From the NCBI GenBank assembly GCA_905221605.1, contig CAJNDS010002158.1:496001-560000 (forward strand): 64,000 nt of DNA, given 5' to 3'. The notes beneath the pieces were generated by a model, which did not search any database, was not told the origin of the DNA, and was given only the letters and a program-made list of their open reading frames with translations. Made by a program: the position numbers and the translations under genes. The stretch's first letter is position 1, and each line of letters opens with the position of its first letter. Origin of the DNA: Symbiodinium natans. Taxonomy: Eukaryota > Sar > Dinophyceae > Suessiales > Symbiodiniaceae. Positions 50,885 through 60,589 of this stretch are shown here, piece by piece.

Positions 50885-53711
50885 GAAAGGCTCTTCTACT
50901 ATCCCTTTGTCATCCCTGGAGATGTCGGTGGTTCCGCTGAGGTGAAGGCCACGGTCGGAACTGGCTTGTGGGCTTGGGGTTCGGTAGTTCCGGACTTCGA
51001 GCTTGGATTAGGGTTTAGGGTTTCGGGTTTAGGGTTTAGGGTCAAGGGTCAAGGGTTTAGCATTTAGGGTTTCCCTACACCCGGATTCAGGGTAGTTTAC
51101 GTGTCCGGCAGCTTACCTGCAGTTGCCATAATCGGTGTTATATGCCGTAGTATCGAATTCAATGCCTTCACGACGGCAACTTGATTGCCTCTTAGCAACA
51201 AGCCTTCATAAGCCCTAAACCTTGAACGCTAAACAAGAGGGAATGAGCTGAACTGGTTTTTTTCTTTAGTCTTGCTGCCGGTGCATGTGTGCGTGTTTAA
51301 TTAGGACGGCCACCCCGCACCCCAAGCTGTCTCCGAGCAAATGCCCCCAGCCTCGTACCCTTGTGATCATGGGCCTACTAACCCCCCTCTATACTACCCC
51401 CACCAGGTTCCTCCCTTAAACAACCTGAATTCGGCTGAATTATCCCTAAGTTCTAAATAGCCTTATTTATGGGGGGGAAGCTAGGGGGTGGGGGGCGTAG
51501 TATAGAGGGGGGTAGTAGGGGAACTCATGATGTGAGGGATCACAAGGGGAAACGAAGTGGGCTGGCTGTCTTGCCCTAAGCGCCTAAATCCCACCCGAGC
51601 TGCATGGAGGTTCGGGTGGCATGTTTCCCAGTTCACTCACTCACTCGCTCGCTCACGCACTCACGCACTCACCTTGAACGCCAAAACCTAAACGGGATTG
51701 GGTTGCTCACCTATGGTTTCGGGCCTGTTTAGGCTTCAGGGTAGAGGGTTTAAGGTTTAGGGTCCAGGGTTTAGGGAAGAACAAGAGCCCCAGGCAGCGC
51801 TGGAAAGGCGTATCTGCGACGCGATGGCGCAGCTGGGCCTGTCTGCCGACCAGGTGCGGCGTTGTTTTTTTCTTAGTAGGTCCTTGGGATAGCTTCTATT
51901 TTCCCTGTTTGAGGGACCAACCGAGTTTTTCAGCCCTTAAAAGGGGACCCAGTAACTCAGAGATGCGGGTGTCTCCCCAAGTAGGGGGTACCCTCTGAGA
52001 ACCGTGAGCCCCCAGCCCTAGAGCCCAAAAAGTGAAAGAGTTTGCGGCCTTCCGAGTCGACATATGCTGCAAGCCCTAAGCCCGAAACCTTAAGCCCTAA
52101 GCAAAAAAGAAAACTCCCTGAATCCCTCTGCAGAAAAAGAAAGCACCCTGAACCCCTCTGCAGCCACTTCCTCCCCAGACCCAAACCCTGAAAGCCCCAA
52201 GCCCTCGGTCCCACTTCGCTCGCTTCTGGCTCACCCCTGCAGGTCGTCTTTGCGAGAGGAAGTCTTTGGATCATTCTGTTGGCTTCGCAGCCGGTGGCAT
52301 GGAATCGAAGCAGACAGAGGGTTCGGGGTTTGGGGTTTAGGGCTTAGGGAGTTGAAGCAGCAGGCCTTGTGGAGCAGGGTTGTAAGGTTTCAAATGTTAT
52401 GCTGTGTTATGTCAACCATACGCATTTAGCTTCTACACCCCCGCCACCCCCCCCCCCCCCCCCCCCAAATTCCACCAGGGACGTTAGACGGAGCCCCGAG
52501 GTTCAGCTCCCATTCACTTAGGCTTGGGTTTGGGTTTAGGGGTTAGGTTAGGGTTTAGGGTTTAGGGGTTAGGGGTTTAGGGGGTTAGGGGGGTTAGGGG
52601 TTTAGGGGGGGGTTTAGGTTTTAGGGGTTTAGGGGTTTAGGGGTTTAGGGTTTAGGGTTTAGGGGGGGTTAGGGGGTTTAGGGGTTTTTAGGGTTAGGGG
52701 GTTTAGGGGTTTAGGGGTTTAGGGGTTTAGGGGTTTGGGTTTAGGGGTTTAGGGGTTTAGGGGTTTAGGGGGGTTTAGGGGTTTAGGGGTTTTTTAGGGG
52801 TTTAGGGGTTTAGGGGTTTAGGGTTTAGGGGTTTAGGGGTTTAGGGGTTTAGGGGTTTAGGGGTTTAGGGGTTTAGGGGTTTAGGGGTTTAGGGGTCAAG
52901 CAAACCCAGGTGGCGAGGAGAAACCTCTTCGACTTGCTGGACGTACTCAAGGCTGGGCTTGCACCTGTTTGTGAAGGGTTTGGTGGGGTTTCAGGTTTAG
53001 GGTTCAGGGTTCAGGGTTTCGGGTTCAGGGTTTCGGGTTCAGGGTTTAGGGTTTAGGGTTCAGGGTTTAGGGTTCAGGGTTTAGGGTTCAGGGGTGAACA
53101 GGGTTTGAGGGGTAGGCCGCGGTTTTAGATCTGCTGCCTTTCATGCCGAAGCTTGAAATGTAATGTTGAAGCTTTAAGACACCAGGGCCGCGGCCGGAGA
53201 TTCCAAACCCGTCCAAGCCTAAACCCTCTAAACCCCAAACCCTGAACCCCTAAATCCTTAAACCCTATGCCCACAACCCTAAGCACGCCCAGGTTTCAGG
53301 GTGTTGCACCGAGCCCGGACGTCAAGCCCCATAGCCTTGCAGCCTTGGGAAGGCGTGGACAAAGGAAGCGAAGAGCCAGCACCCTGCCTGGCGTGGGGCA
53401 GGTTGCCCCCGCCTTGCCACCGTCACCGACATACCCGGCCTCGTGGCCGGCAATTTGGGCTTCTTGCCGTCCGTCTTTCCCGGGTCTCTTTGAGGGTACC
53501 TCAAATGTTAGGGGCCGCCTGAAAATGGCAATCTCAAAAGGGACCAGAATGTAGAGAATTGACCATATCTAAGAGCATTGACCTCCTCTGAGGCGGCCTG
53601 CGGCAGTTGGTCCGTCAAGTGTCGCCCTTGTCCCGCCCCGAGCCGCTCGGGGACCCGCCGGTGACCTGGCCACTTGCCTGTGCTGCCGGCTTCCAACAAG
53701 TCTTCCCCTAA
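50885..53711 (+). CDS. Six-exon gene, unknown protein (224 residues)
   Basis: Exons: 50885-51012, 51775-51853, 52243-52320, 52910-52977, 53293-53495, 53593-53711, all GT-AG and in phase through five junctions to TAA. Segments: ERLFYYPFVIPGDVGGSAEV (1), QAALERRICDAMAQLGLSAD (2), VVFARGSLWIILLASQPVAW (3), ARRNLFDLLDVLKAGLAPVC (4), PHSLAALGRRGQRKRRASTL (5), LRQLVRQVSPLSRPEPLGDP (6). The exon 1 donor is TTAGG|GTTTAGGG and the exon 2 acceptor is GGGTTTAG|G, both made from repeat units. Intron 3 holds a 380-base GGGGTTTA array. Intron 1 holds a MITE-like element and a minus-strand exon. No start codon or family was recognised. Confidence 0.55.
51117..51214 (-). CDS. Minus-strand exon inside a plus-strand intron
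   Basis: On the minus strand the acceptor AAGGTTTAG precedes a frame reading AYEGLLLRGNQVAVVKALNS and ILRHITPIMATA, ending CTGCAG|GTAAGCTG, a consensus donor. This is strong coding character on the opposite strand. The partner exons were not found. Confidence 0.5.
51374..51520. mobile_element. MITE-like inverted-repeat element, copy 2
   Basis: The left end CCTACTAACCCCCCTCTATA and the reverse-complemented right end CCTACTACCCCCCTCTATAC match for about 30 bp. Same family as 1095-1210 (shared CCCCTCTATACTACCCCC and CAGGTTCC). Confidence 0.7.
52515..52897. repeat. GGGGTTTA octamer array
   Basis: About 45 G-rich units, mostly the eight-base variant, filling most of one intron of the six-exon gene model. 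A C homopolymer (52446-52466) lies upstream. Confidence 0.97.
52990..53095. repeat. TTCAGGG/TTTAGGG/TTTCGGG block
   Basis: G-rich heptamers in the intron 52978-53292, with regularly alternating variants. Confidence 0.9.
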
Positions 53712-53814
53712 GGGTTACGCCTTAAAGCCCTAAATCCGATAACTCTAACACTTAAACCCCCAAAAACCTGACACCGCCCCAAACTGAGCAGGTTTCGGGT
53801 TCGGGTTTGGGGTT

Positions 53815-54070
53815 TAGGGGTTAAGGACCTAAAACCCTAAAACCCTAAAGCCCTAAAGCCCTAAAACCCCAAACCCTCTTAACCCTATACATAAAACCCC
53901 CATGCAAAGCCCTAAACCCTATAACCCTAAAAAACACCCTAAAGCCCTAAAACCCTAAAAACCCTAAATCCTAAAACCCCAAAACCCTAAAAACCCTAAA
54001 TCCCTAAAACCCTACAACCCTAAACCCCTAAAACCCTAAAACGCTACAACCCTAAAACCCCAAACCCTCT
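53815..54070. repeat. CCCTAAAA octamer array
   Basis: About 25 diverged C-rich units, mainly CCCTAAAA and CCCTAAAG, upstream of the 54091 exon. Confidence 0.9.
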
Positions 54071-54090
54071 TAAACATTACGCGGGCCCAG

Positions 54091-54161
54091 GTTGAAGGCC
54101 GACGATGTCCGAGAGAGGGTGGCGGAGGCGCTCCAAAGATGCTCGTGCGGTGGTTGGACGG
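54091..54161 (+). CDS. Internal exon, unknown protein
   Basis: Follows GCGGGCCCAG, reads LKADDVRERVAEALQRCSCG and GWT, and ends GGACGG|GTTTAGGG. A charged helix followed by a CSCGG turn. The C-rich octamer array precedes and a G-rich octamer array follows. Its phase (1) is compatible with the 55126 exon. Confidence 0.55.
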
Positions 54162-54162
54162 G

Positions 54163-54600
54163 TTTAGGGTTTTAGGGTTTTTGGGTTTGAGGGTTTGAGG
54201 GTCTTTAGGGTCTTTAGGGTCTTTAGGGTCTTTAGGGTCTTTAGGGTTTGAGGGTTTTAGAGTTTCAGGGCCTTAGGGTTTCCGGGTTTTAAGTTTTCAC
54301 AGTTTCAGGGTTCAAGGTTTTAGGGTTTTAGGGTTTTAGGGTTTGAGGGTTTTAGGGTTTTAGGGTTTTAGGGTTTTAGGGTTTGAGGGTTTGAGGGTTT
54401 GAGGGTTTGAGGGTTTGAGGGTTTTAGGCTTTTCGGGTTTTAGAGTGTAGAGTTCCAAGGTTTTCGTGTTTTAGAGTTTACTGTTTAGGGTTTTAGGGTT
54501 TTAGGCTTTAAGTTTTCGCAGTTTCAGGGTTAAAGGTTTTGGGGTTTTAGGGTTGAGGGTCTACTGTTTATGGTTTTAGATTTGGGGTTTCAGGGTTCGC
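54163..54600. repeat. GGGTTTTA/GGGTTTGA/GGTCTTTA arrays
   Basis: Octamer variants in blocks: five GTCTTTAGG units (54200-54245), then GGGTTTTAG and GGGTTTGAG runs. Each block is internally uniform. Confidence 0.9.
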
Positions 54601-54930
54601 CGTTCAGGGCTCGAGGAGCACAGGGTATGATGTTCAGGTCTTGGGTTCGGGGCGTCGGCTAGGGTTCCCTAAACCCTAAACTCGAAACCGTAAACCCTAA
54701 ACCCTCAGCCCGAGAGCCCTAAACCCTTAAACCCCTAAACCCTACACCGCCAACCCCAAACCCTAAGAAGCCGGAAACCCGGAGCCGCCAACTTACAGGG
54801 AACCTTGGGTCACTTAGCCCCCCTTGAACCCCCCTCCCTCAAGAACTGTATCCTAAAGCCCTAAAACCTAAACCCTTAAACCCTAAACCCCTAAAGCCAA
54901 GGAACGCGTCCGGGCCTCAAGGCATCGCAG

Positions 54931-54984
54931 GTCTGGATCTGCGAGGGCGATCGCGTGCGACGCCGCTTGACCTCGAAATCCTGA
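54931..54984 (+). CDS. 3'-terminal exon, unknown protein
   Basis: After AAGGCATCGCAG the frame reads VWICEGDRVRRRLTSKS, then TGA. C-rich repeats precede it. Confidence 0.45.
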   Translation, partial: VWICEGDRVRRRLTSKS

Positions 54985-55125
54985 TTGCTGAGCTCTAAAC
55001 CCTAAACAGCCCTAAACAACCCTAAACCCGAGGGATTCGTACTTCGTATTTCGTATCCTGTCTAAAGTTTAGGGGGTTTAGCATTTCGCCGGTGATGTAT
55101 GGTTTGGGGGTTTAGGGGGGTGCAG

Positions 55126-55223
55126 TTAGCGACGTAGCCCGAGCAACAAAGAGCCCTTACTCAGCACAGCCATTGTGTGACCAAGGTTTGGGAGAGTGGC
55201 TGCGCGGCACAGGCAAGGCTTAA
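55126..55223 (+). CDS. 3'-terminal exon, unknown protein
   Basis: After GGGGGGTGCAG the frame reads SDVARATKSPYSAQPLCDQG and LGEWLRGTGKA, then TAA. It starts in phase 1. Confidence 0.5.
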
Positions 55224-55380
55224 GGTTTAGGATTTAGGGATTAGGGTTCCCTATGCCCTAAACCCTCCACCCTAGGTTTTTGGGTTTAAGGTCCAGGGTT
55301 CGGGGTTGAGTGTTTAGGAGAGTGCACGTGGGAGTTGATTAGAACCGCAGGGGGCTAAGGTCTGAAACCGTGCGTCTGGG

Positions 55381-55509
55381 CTTGTGCTCGCGAGCGAGAA
55401 GCAAACTGTGGAATACAGGTGCCCACTTGCGAACCTTATGAGCAACGACATTCCATCACGTGGTCGATCTTCGACTGCGAACCCTAAACTCCTAAGCCTT
55501 AAACCCTAA
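55381..55509 (+). CDS. 3'-terminal exon, stop in C-rich repeat
   Basis: Open frame LVLASEKQTVEYRCPLANLM and SNDIPSRGRSSTANPKLLSL then KP, with the TAA at 55507 coming from AAACCCTAAACC. The likely acceptor is GGAATACAG at 55418, which would remove the first 13 codons. Confidence 0.4.
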   Translation, partial: LVLASEKQTVEYRCPLANLMSNDIPSRGRSSTANPKLLSLKP

Positions 55510-55604
55510 ACCTTGGAACCCTTACATAACCACAAAACCCTGAACCCCTCAAACCCTATATAGCCTTTGAATGAGACTTATACCACCCTCCACAAACTGT
55601 TCAG

Positions 55605-55726
55605 GTCGACTCAGCGCCATGGTTGCCGACGATCGGCGCTGCCTGGAGTTTCAGGACGGTGGTTCGACCTTGCATGGCACGAAGAGTACCTGGGCAGGCC
55701 CTTATGGGTTTAAATCCTACCTATAG
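55605..55726 (+). CDS. Exon with ATG, unknown protein
   Basis: After AACTGTTCAG the frame reads RLSAMVADDRRCLEFQDGGS and TLHGTKSTWAGPYGFKSYL, then TAG. ATG 55619 is a possible start. The last part (TATGGGTTTAAATCC) looks repeat-derived, so the real end may be earlier. Confidence 0.4.
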
Positions 55727-55952
55727 GGTTTAGACCTAAACCCCAATTTCCATAGGGTTATGCCTATGTTTGTAGAGTGTAGGGTGTTAAACCCGCAGTT
55801 TCAGGAGGTTAGTTCCCTTGGGCGTGGCAGCCTTATCGAATTTTGGACCTTGGGGCGGCTTTTGGTTCTTGTGCATTAGGGTTCAGGGTTTAGGGTTTAG
55901 GGTTGCATTGGTTCAGCAACCAGAAGCATCAAGAAAGCTTCCGATTCTTGAG

Positions 55953-56122
55953 GTCTTGTGGACGCTTTGGAGACACTCAGTGTCCGGAGATTTGCATGCG
56001 GATGCTTCGAGGATACGCCGGAGTTCCAAGCGGGAGTGTGCCTTGCCACGGGTCACCGCCACTACCGCCCTAGCATGTGCAAATTCCAGGCCCAGTTAGC
56101 TTGCCCGAAGCTGAAGGGCTAG
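55953..56122 (+). CDS. Exon, Cys/His-containing, unknown protein
   Basis: After CCGATTCTTGAG one frame reads LVDALETLSVRRFACGCFED and TPEFQAGVCLATGHRHYRPS then MCKFQAQLACPKLKG to TAG. Other frames are also open, but this one has the most protein-like order. Five Cys and three His might bind a metal. It may belong to the gene that follows, with an intron ending at 56194. Confidence 0.4.
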
Positions 56123-56275
56123 CCCAGAAGTGACAAGGCCTCGGGGAGTTTGCGGTCGCAACCAAAAGTCGTTCATCTCTTTCTTTGTTGGCAGGTCCCC
56201 AAGCCCAGCAAGCCATGCAGAGACTACAATCAAAAGGAAGTCAAGCCGAACACCCCCTCTTGCCCAAGGTTCCTC

Positions 56276-57136
56276 ATGCACAGTCTGTATGATGGACGCC
56301 TGTCCGCGGAGAGTGCGGTGGCGCGTGGGCGGCGACGATCAAAGGCGAGTTCGCCGAGCTCTCGCCGTGCGTCAGCCTTCTCAGGTCAATCTCTATCTTC
56401 GGAAGGATCTGCAAGGTCATCATCCTCGGGGAACGAGCGGCAAGGTAGAGGTGCCTTCAGGAACGAGGAGGATCGAGGAAGGTTGCTGGAAATGTGGCTG
56501 TCCCGCCTGTCCAATTCCGAATATCGGACGCCCATGCAGTTCCTTGATGAGATCTGTGCTGATGCGGTAGCCGACTACCTTGCAGCAGAGGCCCCTGAAA
56601 TGTCGGCTGGTGGGGCACCCACAGCCGCAGTGGTCGCAGAAGCAAGGTTCACAAATTTCGAGGTCGCAGGGTTTGGGCTCGGAGGGCTCGGAGGAGGGCT
56701 CGTAGGGCTCGCAGGCGTCACAGGGGTGACAGGGCTCGCAGTCGCAGGGGTCGCATCAGGAGCCGTGGGGTTAGGAGTGTTAGCACTGGGACTGAAACTT
56801 GCGCTCCGAGCCATTGCACCAAAAGGGACCAGCATCCCACCTGTCCTCGCAGAGCAGCTGCGGCACTTCCCCGAGACGGAATGTCGGCTCCTCCGCCTTC
56901 TCGTCCGCGAATCGGCGGCTGTGAAATCCGTGAAGTGGCCGGCCTTCATGGAAGTCATGGAGGGCCTCACTACCCGTGTCGCCCCCCGAGACGCGACTGC
57001 AGAGTCAATGGACAGTGAGATCGACGGGGAAATTTCGGCGGCGCTGCAGCAGTTGGAAGAAGATCTGCAGACCAAGGGGGCTGACGAAGCCTTGTCCATC
57101 TTCATTGAGGCGTGGCTCTCAAGATCGTTTGGCTGA
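56276..57136 (+). CDS. Glycine-rich hydrophobic-core protein, 286 residues
   Basis: From ATG 56276 the frame is open to TGA. It is open further upstream to the acceptor CTTTCTTTGTTGGCAG (56194), so the true start may be in another exon or at this Met after leader addition. Layout: Ser/Arg-rich start (1-60), an acidic helical part, then from about 125 to 175 a run of Gly-spaced hydrophobic residues (GLGGLGGGLVGLAGVTGVTG and on), resembling glycine-zipper membrane helices. A basic linker and an acidic helical C terminus (LQQLEEDLQTKG) follow. The Gly part is encoded by degenerate GGGCTCGGA-type repeats. It could insert in or bind membranes; no family is assigned. Confidence 0.6.
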   Translation: MHSLYDGRLSAESAVARGRRRSKASSPSSRRASAFSGQSLSSEGSARSSSSGNERQGRGAFRNEEDRGRLLEMWLSRLSNSEYRTPMQFLDEICADAVADYLAAEAPEMSAGGAPTAAVVAEARFTNFEVAGFGLGGLGGGLVGLAGVTGVTGLAVAGVASGAVGLGVLALGLKLALRAIAPKGTSIPPVLAEQLRHFPETECRLLRLLVRESAAVKSVKWPAFMEVMEGLTTRVAPRDATAESMDSEIDGEISAALQQLEEDLQTKGADEALSIFIEAWLSRSFG

Positions 57137-57272
57137 GTTCTCGTGATTGACTGTTGTAGGAGTAGACGGATGGCCATCACAGTTCAGCTAGTCTGTTGAC
57201 CCCGAAATAAGCTCACAAATCCCGGATACGTGAAGACGAAACCTTAAGACGAATGCAGTTCTGATTCTGCAG

Positions 57273-57380
57273 GCCCGACAGACCTCCATCGTGTCGCTCC
57301 GCCAGTGCATGACTCCTGTGAAAAATCTTCGTGTCTCTTCGTTGGGGCTGGGGTTGTGGGTTTTCAGATGTACGGCTTAG
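57273..57380 (+). CDS. Exon, unknown protein
   Basis: After CTGATTCTGCAG the frame reads ARQTSIVSLRQCMTPVKNLR and then a hydrophobic tail to TAG. The minus strand is also splice-bounded here (TTTTTCACAG before GAGTCATGC), so strand is uncertain. Confidence 0.35.
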   Translation, partial: ARQTSIVSLRQCMTPVKNLRVSSLGLGLWVFRCTA

Positions 57381-57499
57381 TGTACAGTTTAGGGTTTCAA
57401 CTACCCTAAACCCTGATTCGTTTGGTGCTTGCTGCGGCTTTTGAAGTTTAGGTGTTTGGAGCTGTTCTCGATCCGCGGACAAGAATCCCAAAGACCTCG

Positions 57500-58120
57500 C
57501 GGGATAATGTTATACCCTAAGCCCGACAGCCCAATTCATCCTTGAACCCTATAAGCCACCTGGAACGACACCTACAACACTACAAACACTGACACCCAAA
57601 AACAGCCCCTGAACCCCAAACCCCACACAACCGCCCAACCCCCTCGCCCATACACCCCTGAACCCGGAACCCTGAACCCCAAACCCGAAGCCCCTAGCCT
57701 ATACCCCTAGCCCTAGTCTGCGAAAAACCACACAAGGACTGCGGCTCATTCCCCTTCACAAAGCCACCCCCTCCCCTCCCCCTGCTGGCAGATGGTAGGG
57801 TCCCTAAACCCAGAACCTGCTCAAAACTCTGTACTCTACTCTAAACTCTAAATTCTGCGCTCTGACCTAAACTCTGAACTTGTAAACTCGGAACCTTGAA
57901 ACCCTGAATGCTAAACCTTGGTTTGAAGTACCCAGTGTAGTACGGGTCGAACACACCTAGCCACACAAAAATGCAGGTCCCAGGAAGCCTCACCTCAGCC
58001 CGGCGGCCTCAAATCCTCAAACCTCAAACCTGAGTTACACCTTCAAACCCTAAACTCTAGACTCTAAAGCCGAAACCCTCAACCCCTCAAACCTTGAGCC
58101 CTCAAACCCCAAACCCTGAA
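57500..58120. other. C-rich degenerate spacer, no gene seen
   Basis: Strongly degenerate CCCTAAA/CCCCAAA-like sequence and low-complexity C-rich stretches without clear open frames. Confidence 0.6.
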
Positions 58121-58122
58121 CG

Positions 58123-58236
58123 CTTCACCCCGGAAACTTCTCCGAGCGCTCCTCGCTGGATCTCAGAAGCCATGGCAGCTGCAGAGAGCCCGTTCCGGAG
58201 GTGGCCGCCCTGGGCCTCTCACTGGGCTCGGAGTAG
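58123..58236 (+). CDS. 3'-terminal exon or small ORF
   Basis: One frame reads HPGNFSERSSLDLRSHGSCR and EPVPEVAALGLSLGSE, then TAG. An alternative ATG frame at 58172 (MAAAESPFRRWPPWASHWAR) is also open. The frame is not decided. Confidence 0.35.
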   Translation, partial: LHPGNFSERSSLDLRSHGSCREPVPEVAALGLSLGSE

Positions 58237-58604
58237 GATTGGGAGGACTTAAGGTGGGGTTGAGGGTTTAGGGTTTGGGGTTTGGGGTTTGGAGTTTAAG
58301 GTTGGCTGGGGTTTTGTTTTTGAAGGTTTGCTTGGGGCGATCTTGGGGTTTAGGGATGTTTAGGGTTTAGGGTTTAGGGAAACTCAACCTCCCAACTTGA
58401 CTTGGCCCCGCCCTCCGTGACCTCTGCACCCCAAAGCCCGAAAAGCAGGAAACTCCCAGGCTTAGGGGCTTTGGGGCTTTAGGGGCTTTAGGGGTTTTAG
58501 GGGTTTTCTAGGGGCTTTCTAGGTTGTGGTTTTATACGGGTTGCTTTTAGGGTTTTAGGGGTTTTAGGGGTCGGGGCCTCGGAGGCTTAAGGCCTCCTTG
58601 ACAG

Positions 58605-58676
58605 GCCGCCCCAGCGAGGGCCAAAGAAGCATCTGGCCTGGCACCCAACTGGCGTCACCTGAACCCTAAACCCTAA
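58605..58676 (+). CDS. 3'-terminal exon, stop in CCCTAAA
   Basis: After CTCCTTGACAG the frame reads AAPARAKEASGLAPNWRHLN and PKP, then a TAA that is part of the C-rich repeat. Confidence 0.45.
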   Translation, partial: AAPARAKEASGLAPNWRHLNPKP

Positions 58677-58769
58677 GCCCTAAAGCCCTAAACCCTGAAC
58701 TCTGAACACTGAACCCTAAAGCCTGAACCCTAAAGTTCAGGGGCTCAGGGACCTGGCGTTTTACTTGCT

Positions 58770-58855
58770 GGTTCTTAGTACGGATACCCTTTAAGGGATT
58801 GTATGGGGCACCTAATTCTCTCATTCCCTACAAAGCATTCCCTATGTTCGGGTTT
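58770..58855. mobile_element. Fragment of the 32473-type inverted-repeat element
   Basis: GGTTCTTAGTACGGATACCC, CCTTTAAGGGATTGTATGGG and CACCTAATTCTCTCATTCCC match one half of the element at 32473-32623. Only a partial copy. Confidence 0.5.
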
Positions 58856-58988
58856 AGGGCAAGAACAGTACGTTACAGGGACTTGCTTACGTCTAAGTAG
58901 TGTCTCCTTGTAATCACCGGGAGGGTGAGAATTCCGGAAGTCACGCCTTAAAAGCCGTACACGGTGATTCACATCGCCATGGGGTTTC

Positions 58989-59497
58989 ATGGATGTCGAT
59001 AAGGTAGACAAGATACTGAATTGTTTGTTCTGTTTGCTTGGCCAGGGAAAGCTGCAGGGCACAGGATATATGTCAGATGATTTTTTCAGGATAAACAAGA
59101 GATCCAAAACCTTCAAAGCTCGTGCTCGGAGACCTAGCTGCGCTGATTCATGCCGAATCTGCCCCCTTGGAGACATTGATGCGGGTGTTCCAGCTGCTTT
59201 GCGTAGCAGGGCCACGAAACGAGGCTTCCCTTTTCCGCGGAGCTGCCGCGGCGCTTCCGCGCATCCCCCGCACAGGAGAGTTTGACAAATCCCTGGAAAG
59301 TTCGTATCCTGGCTGCGGAATGGCAAGCTACGCCGGACGCCGCTCTCGAAGAATTTTCGCTCCGCATCTCTCGATCGAGGTGATTTCTCTCCATTCACAA
59401 GTCGTCGCTCCTGGCAAAATGCCTGGAGGAAGACTTGTGGAGTACAAAGGCAGGCACGTGAAGAAGTCCGACTTGCAGCAGCAGAAGAAGAAAAAGA

Positions 59498-59572
<75 letters not shown>

Positions 59573-59600
59573 AGAAGAAGAAGAAGAAGAAGAAGAAGAA

Positions 59601-59648
<48 letters not shown>

Positions 59649-59850
59649 AAGAAGAAGAAGAAGAAGAAGAAGAAGAAGAAGAAGAAGAAGAAGAAGAAGA
59701 AGAAGAAGAAGAAGAAGAAGAAGAAGAAGAAGAAGAAGAAGAAGAAGAATAAGAATAAGAAGAATAAGAAGAAGAAGAACAAGCATTGATGAAACAAGGG
59801 CGGGCGGTTTGGTGTTCAAGAGGGGCAGTATGGCAAATGCAGCTTAACTT
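58989..59850 (+). CDS. Gene with two overlapping frames and a poly-Lys/Arg tail
   Basis: ATG 58989 starts MDVDKVDKILNCLFCLLGQG, open to 59285. A second frame, from about 59119, reads LVLGDLAALIHAESAPLETL, then LFRGAAAALPRIPRTGEFDK and MPGGRLVEYKGRHVKKSDLQ before entering the GAA repeat, which it reads as Lys then Arg. An intron or frameshift between the two frames is likely (for example near the acceptor-like CCTTCAAAG at 59118). No family is recognised. Confidence 0.35.
59483..59780. repeat. GAA/AAG trinucleotide microsatellite
   Basis: About 95 units of GAA with GAGGAA interruptions. All frames of both strands stay open, giving Lys, Arg and Glu runs on the plus strand and Phe, Leu and Ser runs on the minus strand. 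Confidence 0.98.
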
Positions 59851-59854
59851 GAAC

Positions 59855-60342
59855 GGCCAGATATTTCTTGCGGTCACTGGGGTTTTTTCTGTTGCGTTTT
59901 GGTTGTCTTCTAGGTGCTGCAGATACCGCTCTGGGGCTCGACTTGGTCAATCTAAGAATTATTTTTTTGAGTTCCCTGGGTGTATGCGGTCGCTGGGGGA
60001 AACGGGCAGAGGCATGACGTAGGCATGACATCTGTTTTCCTGCGGTTCATTGGGGGATGACTTGGGCGTGACATAAGCGTTTGCCTGAAAGACTCCCGGC
60101 CCTGACTCACGGTGTCTCGGTACCGGTTTGAAGGCTCAGGGTTGAGGGCCTCATAGGGCCTCGAGGGCTCAGGGCTTGGGGTTTCGGGCTCAAGGTCTTC
60201 GGCGGTTTAGGGCTTACGGCTCAGGGGTTCAGAACCCTAAACCCTAAACCCTAAACCCTAAACCCTAAACCCTAAACCATGGTTTGCTAAGCTCAGCGTG
60301 TCAGATCGTGAGTGCGGTTCGAGGTCTCCCTCGCCTTCGCAG
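59855..60342. other. Unassigned region and CCCTAAA block
   Basis: About 380 bases of unique sequence with short direct repeats (GGCATGACGTAGGCATGACA), then C-rich heptamers at 60234-60277 before the 60343 exon. Confidence 0.5.
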
Positions 60343-60547
60343 CTGCCATCTTCGCAGCCGTGCTGACCAGCACCAGGCATCCTGGAGGGTCGATTTGGGC
60401 GGTGTTTAGGGTTTAGGGTTTAGGGTTTGCCAGGATTTGCCCGAGGAACCCCCTCAAAGCAATAAGTTTTGCGAGGGCCGCTCTCTTCAGACTCTTGAGA
60501 TGCGATGCTTCTCGGCTGCAGTCCCCCCCTGTCCTCCCCCTTTCTGA
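60343..60547 (+). CDS. Two-exon gene end with a 32-base repeat intron
   Basis: Exon 60343-60401 follows CTCGCCTTCGCAG and reads AIFAAVLTSTRHPGGSIWA. The proposed intron 60402-60433 starts GTGTTTAGGG, holds three telomere-type units and ends GTTTGCCAG. Exon 60434-60547 continues in phase as DLPEEPPQSNKFCEGRSLQT and LEMRCFSAAVPPCPPPF, then TGA. Without removing the repeat, the frame stops at TAG inside it. No family is recognised. Confidence 0.5.
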
Positions 60548-60589
60548 ATCTTCAAGCCTACAGGGTTCATCCACGTCAGACGTCACGAC

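Noticed and set aside
58775-59877. Minus-strand frames with long Phe, Leu or Ser runs
   Set aside because: Complement of the GAA microsatellite. The flanking minus-strand sequence shows no coding character.
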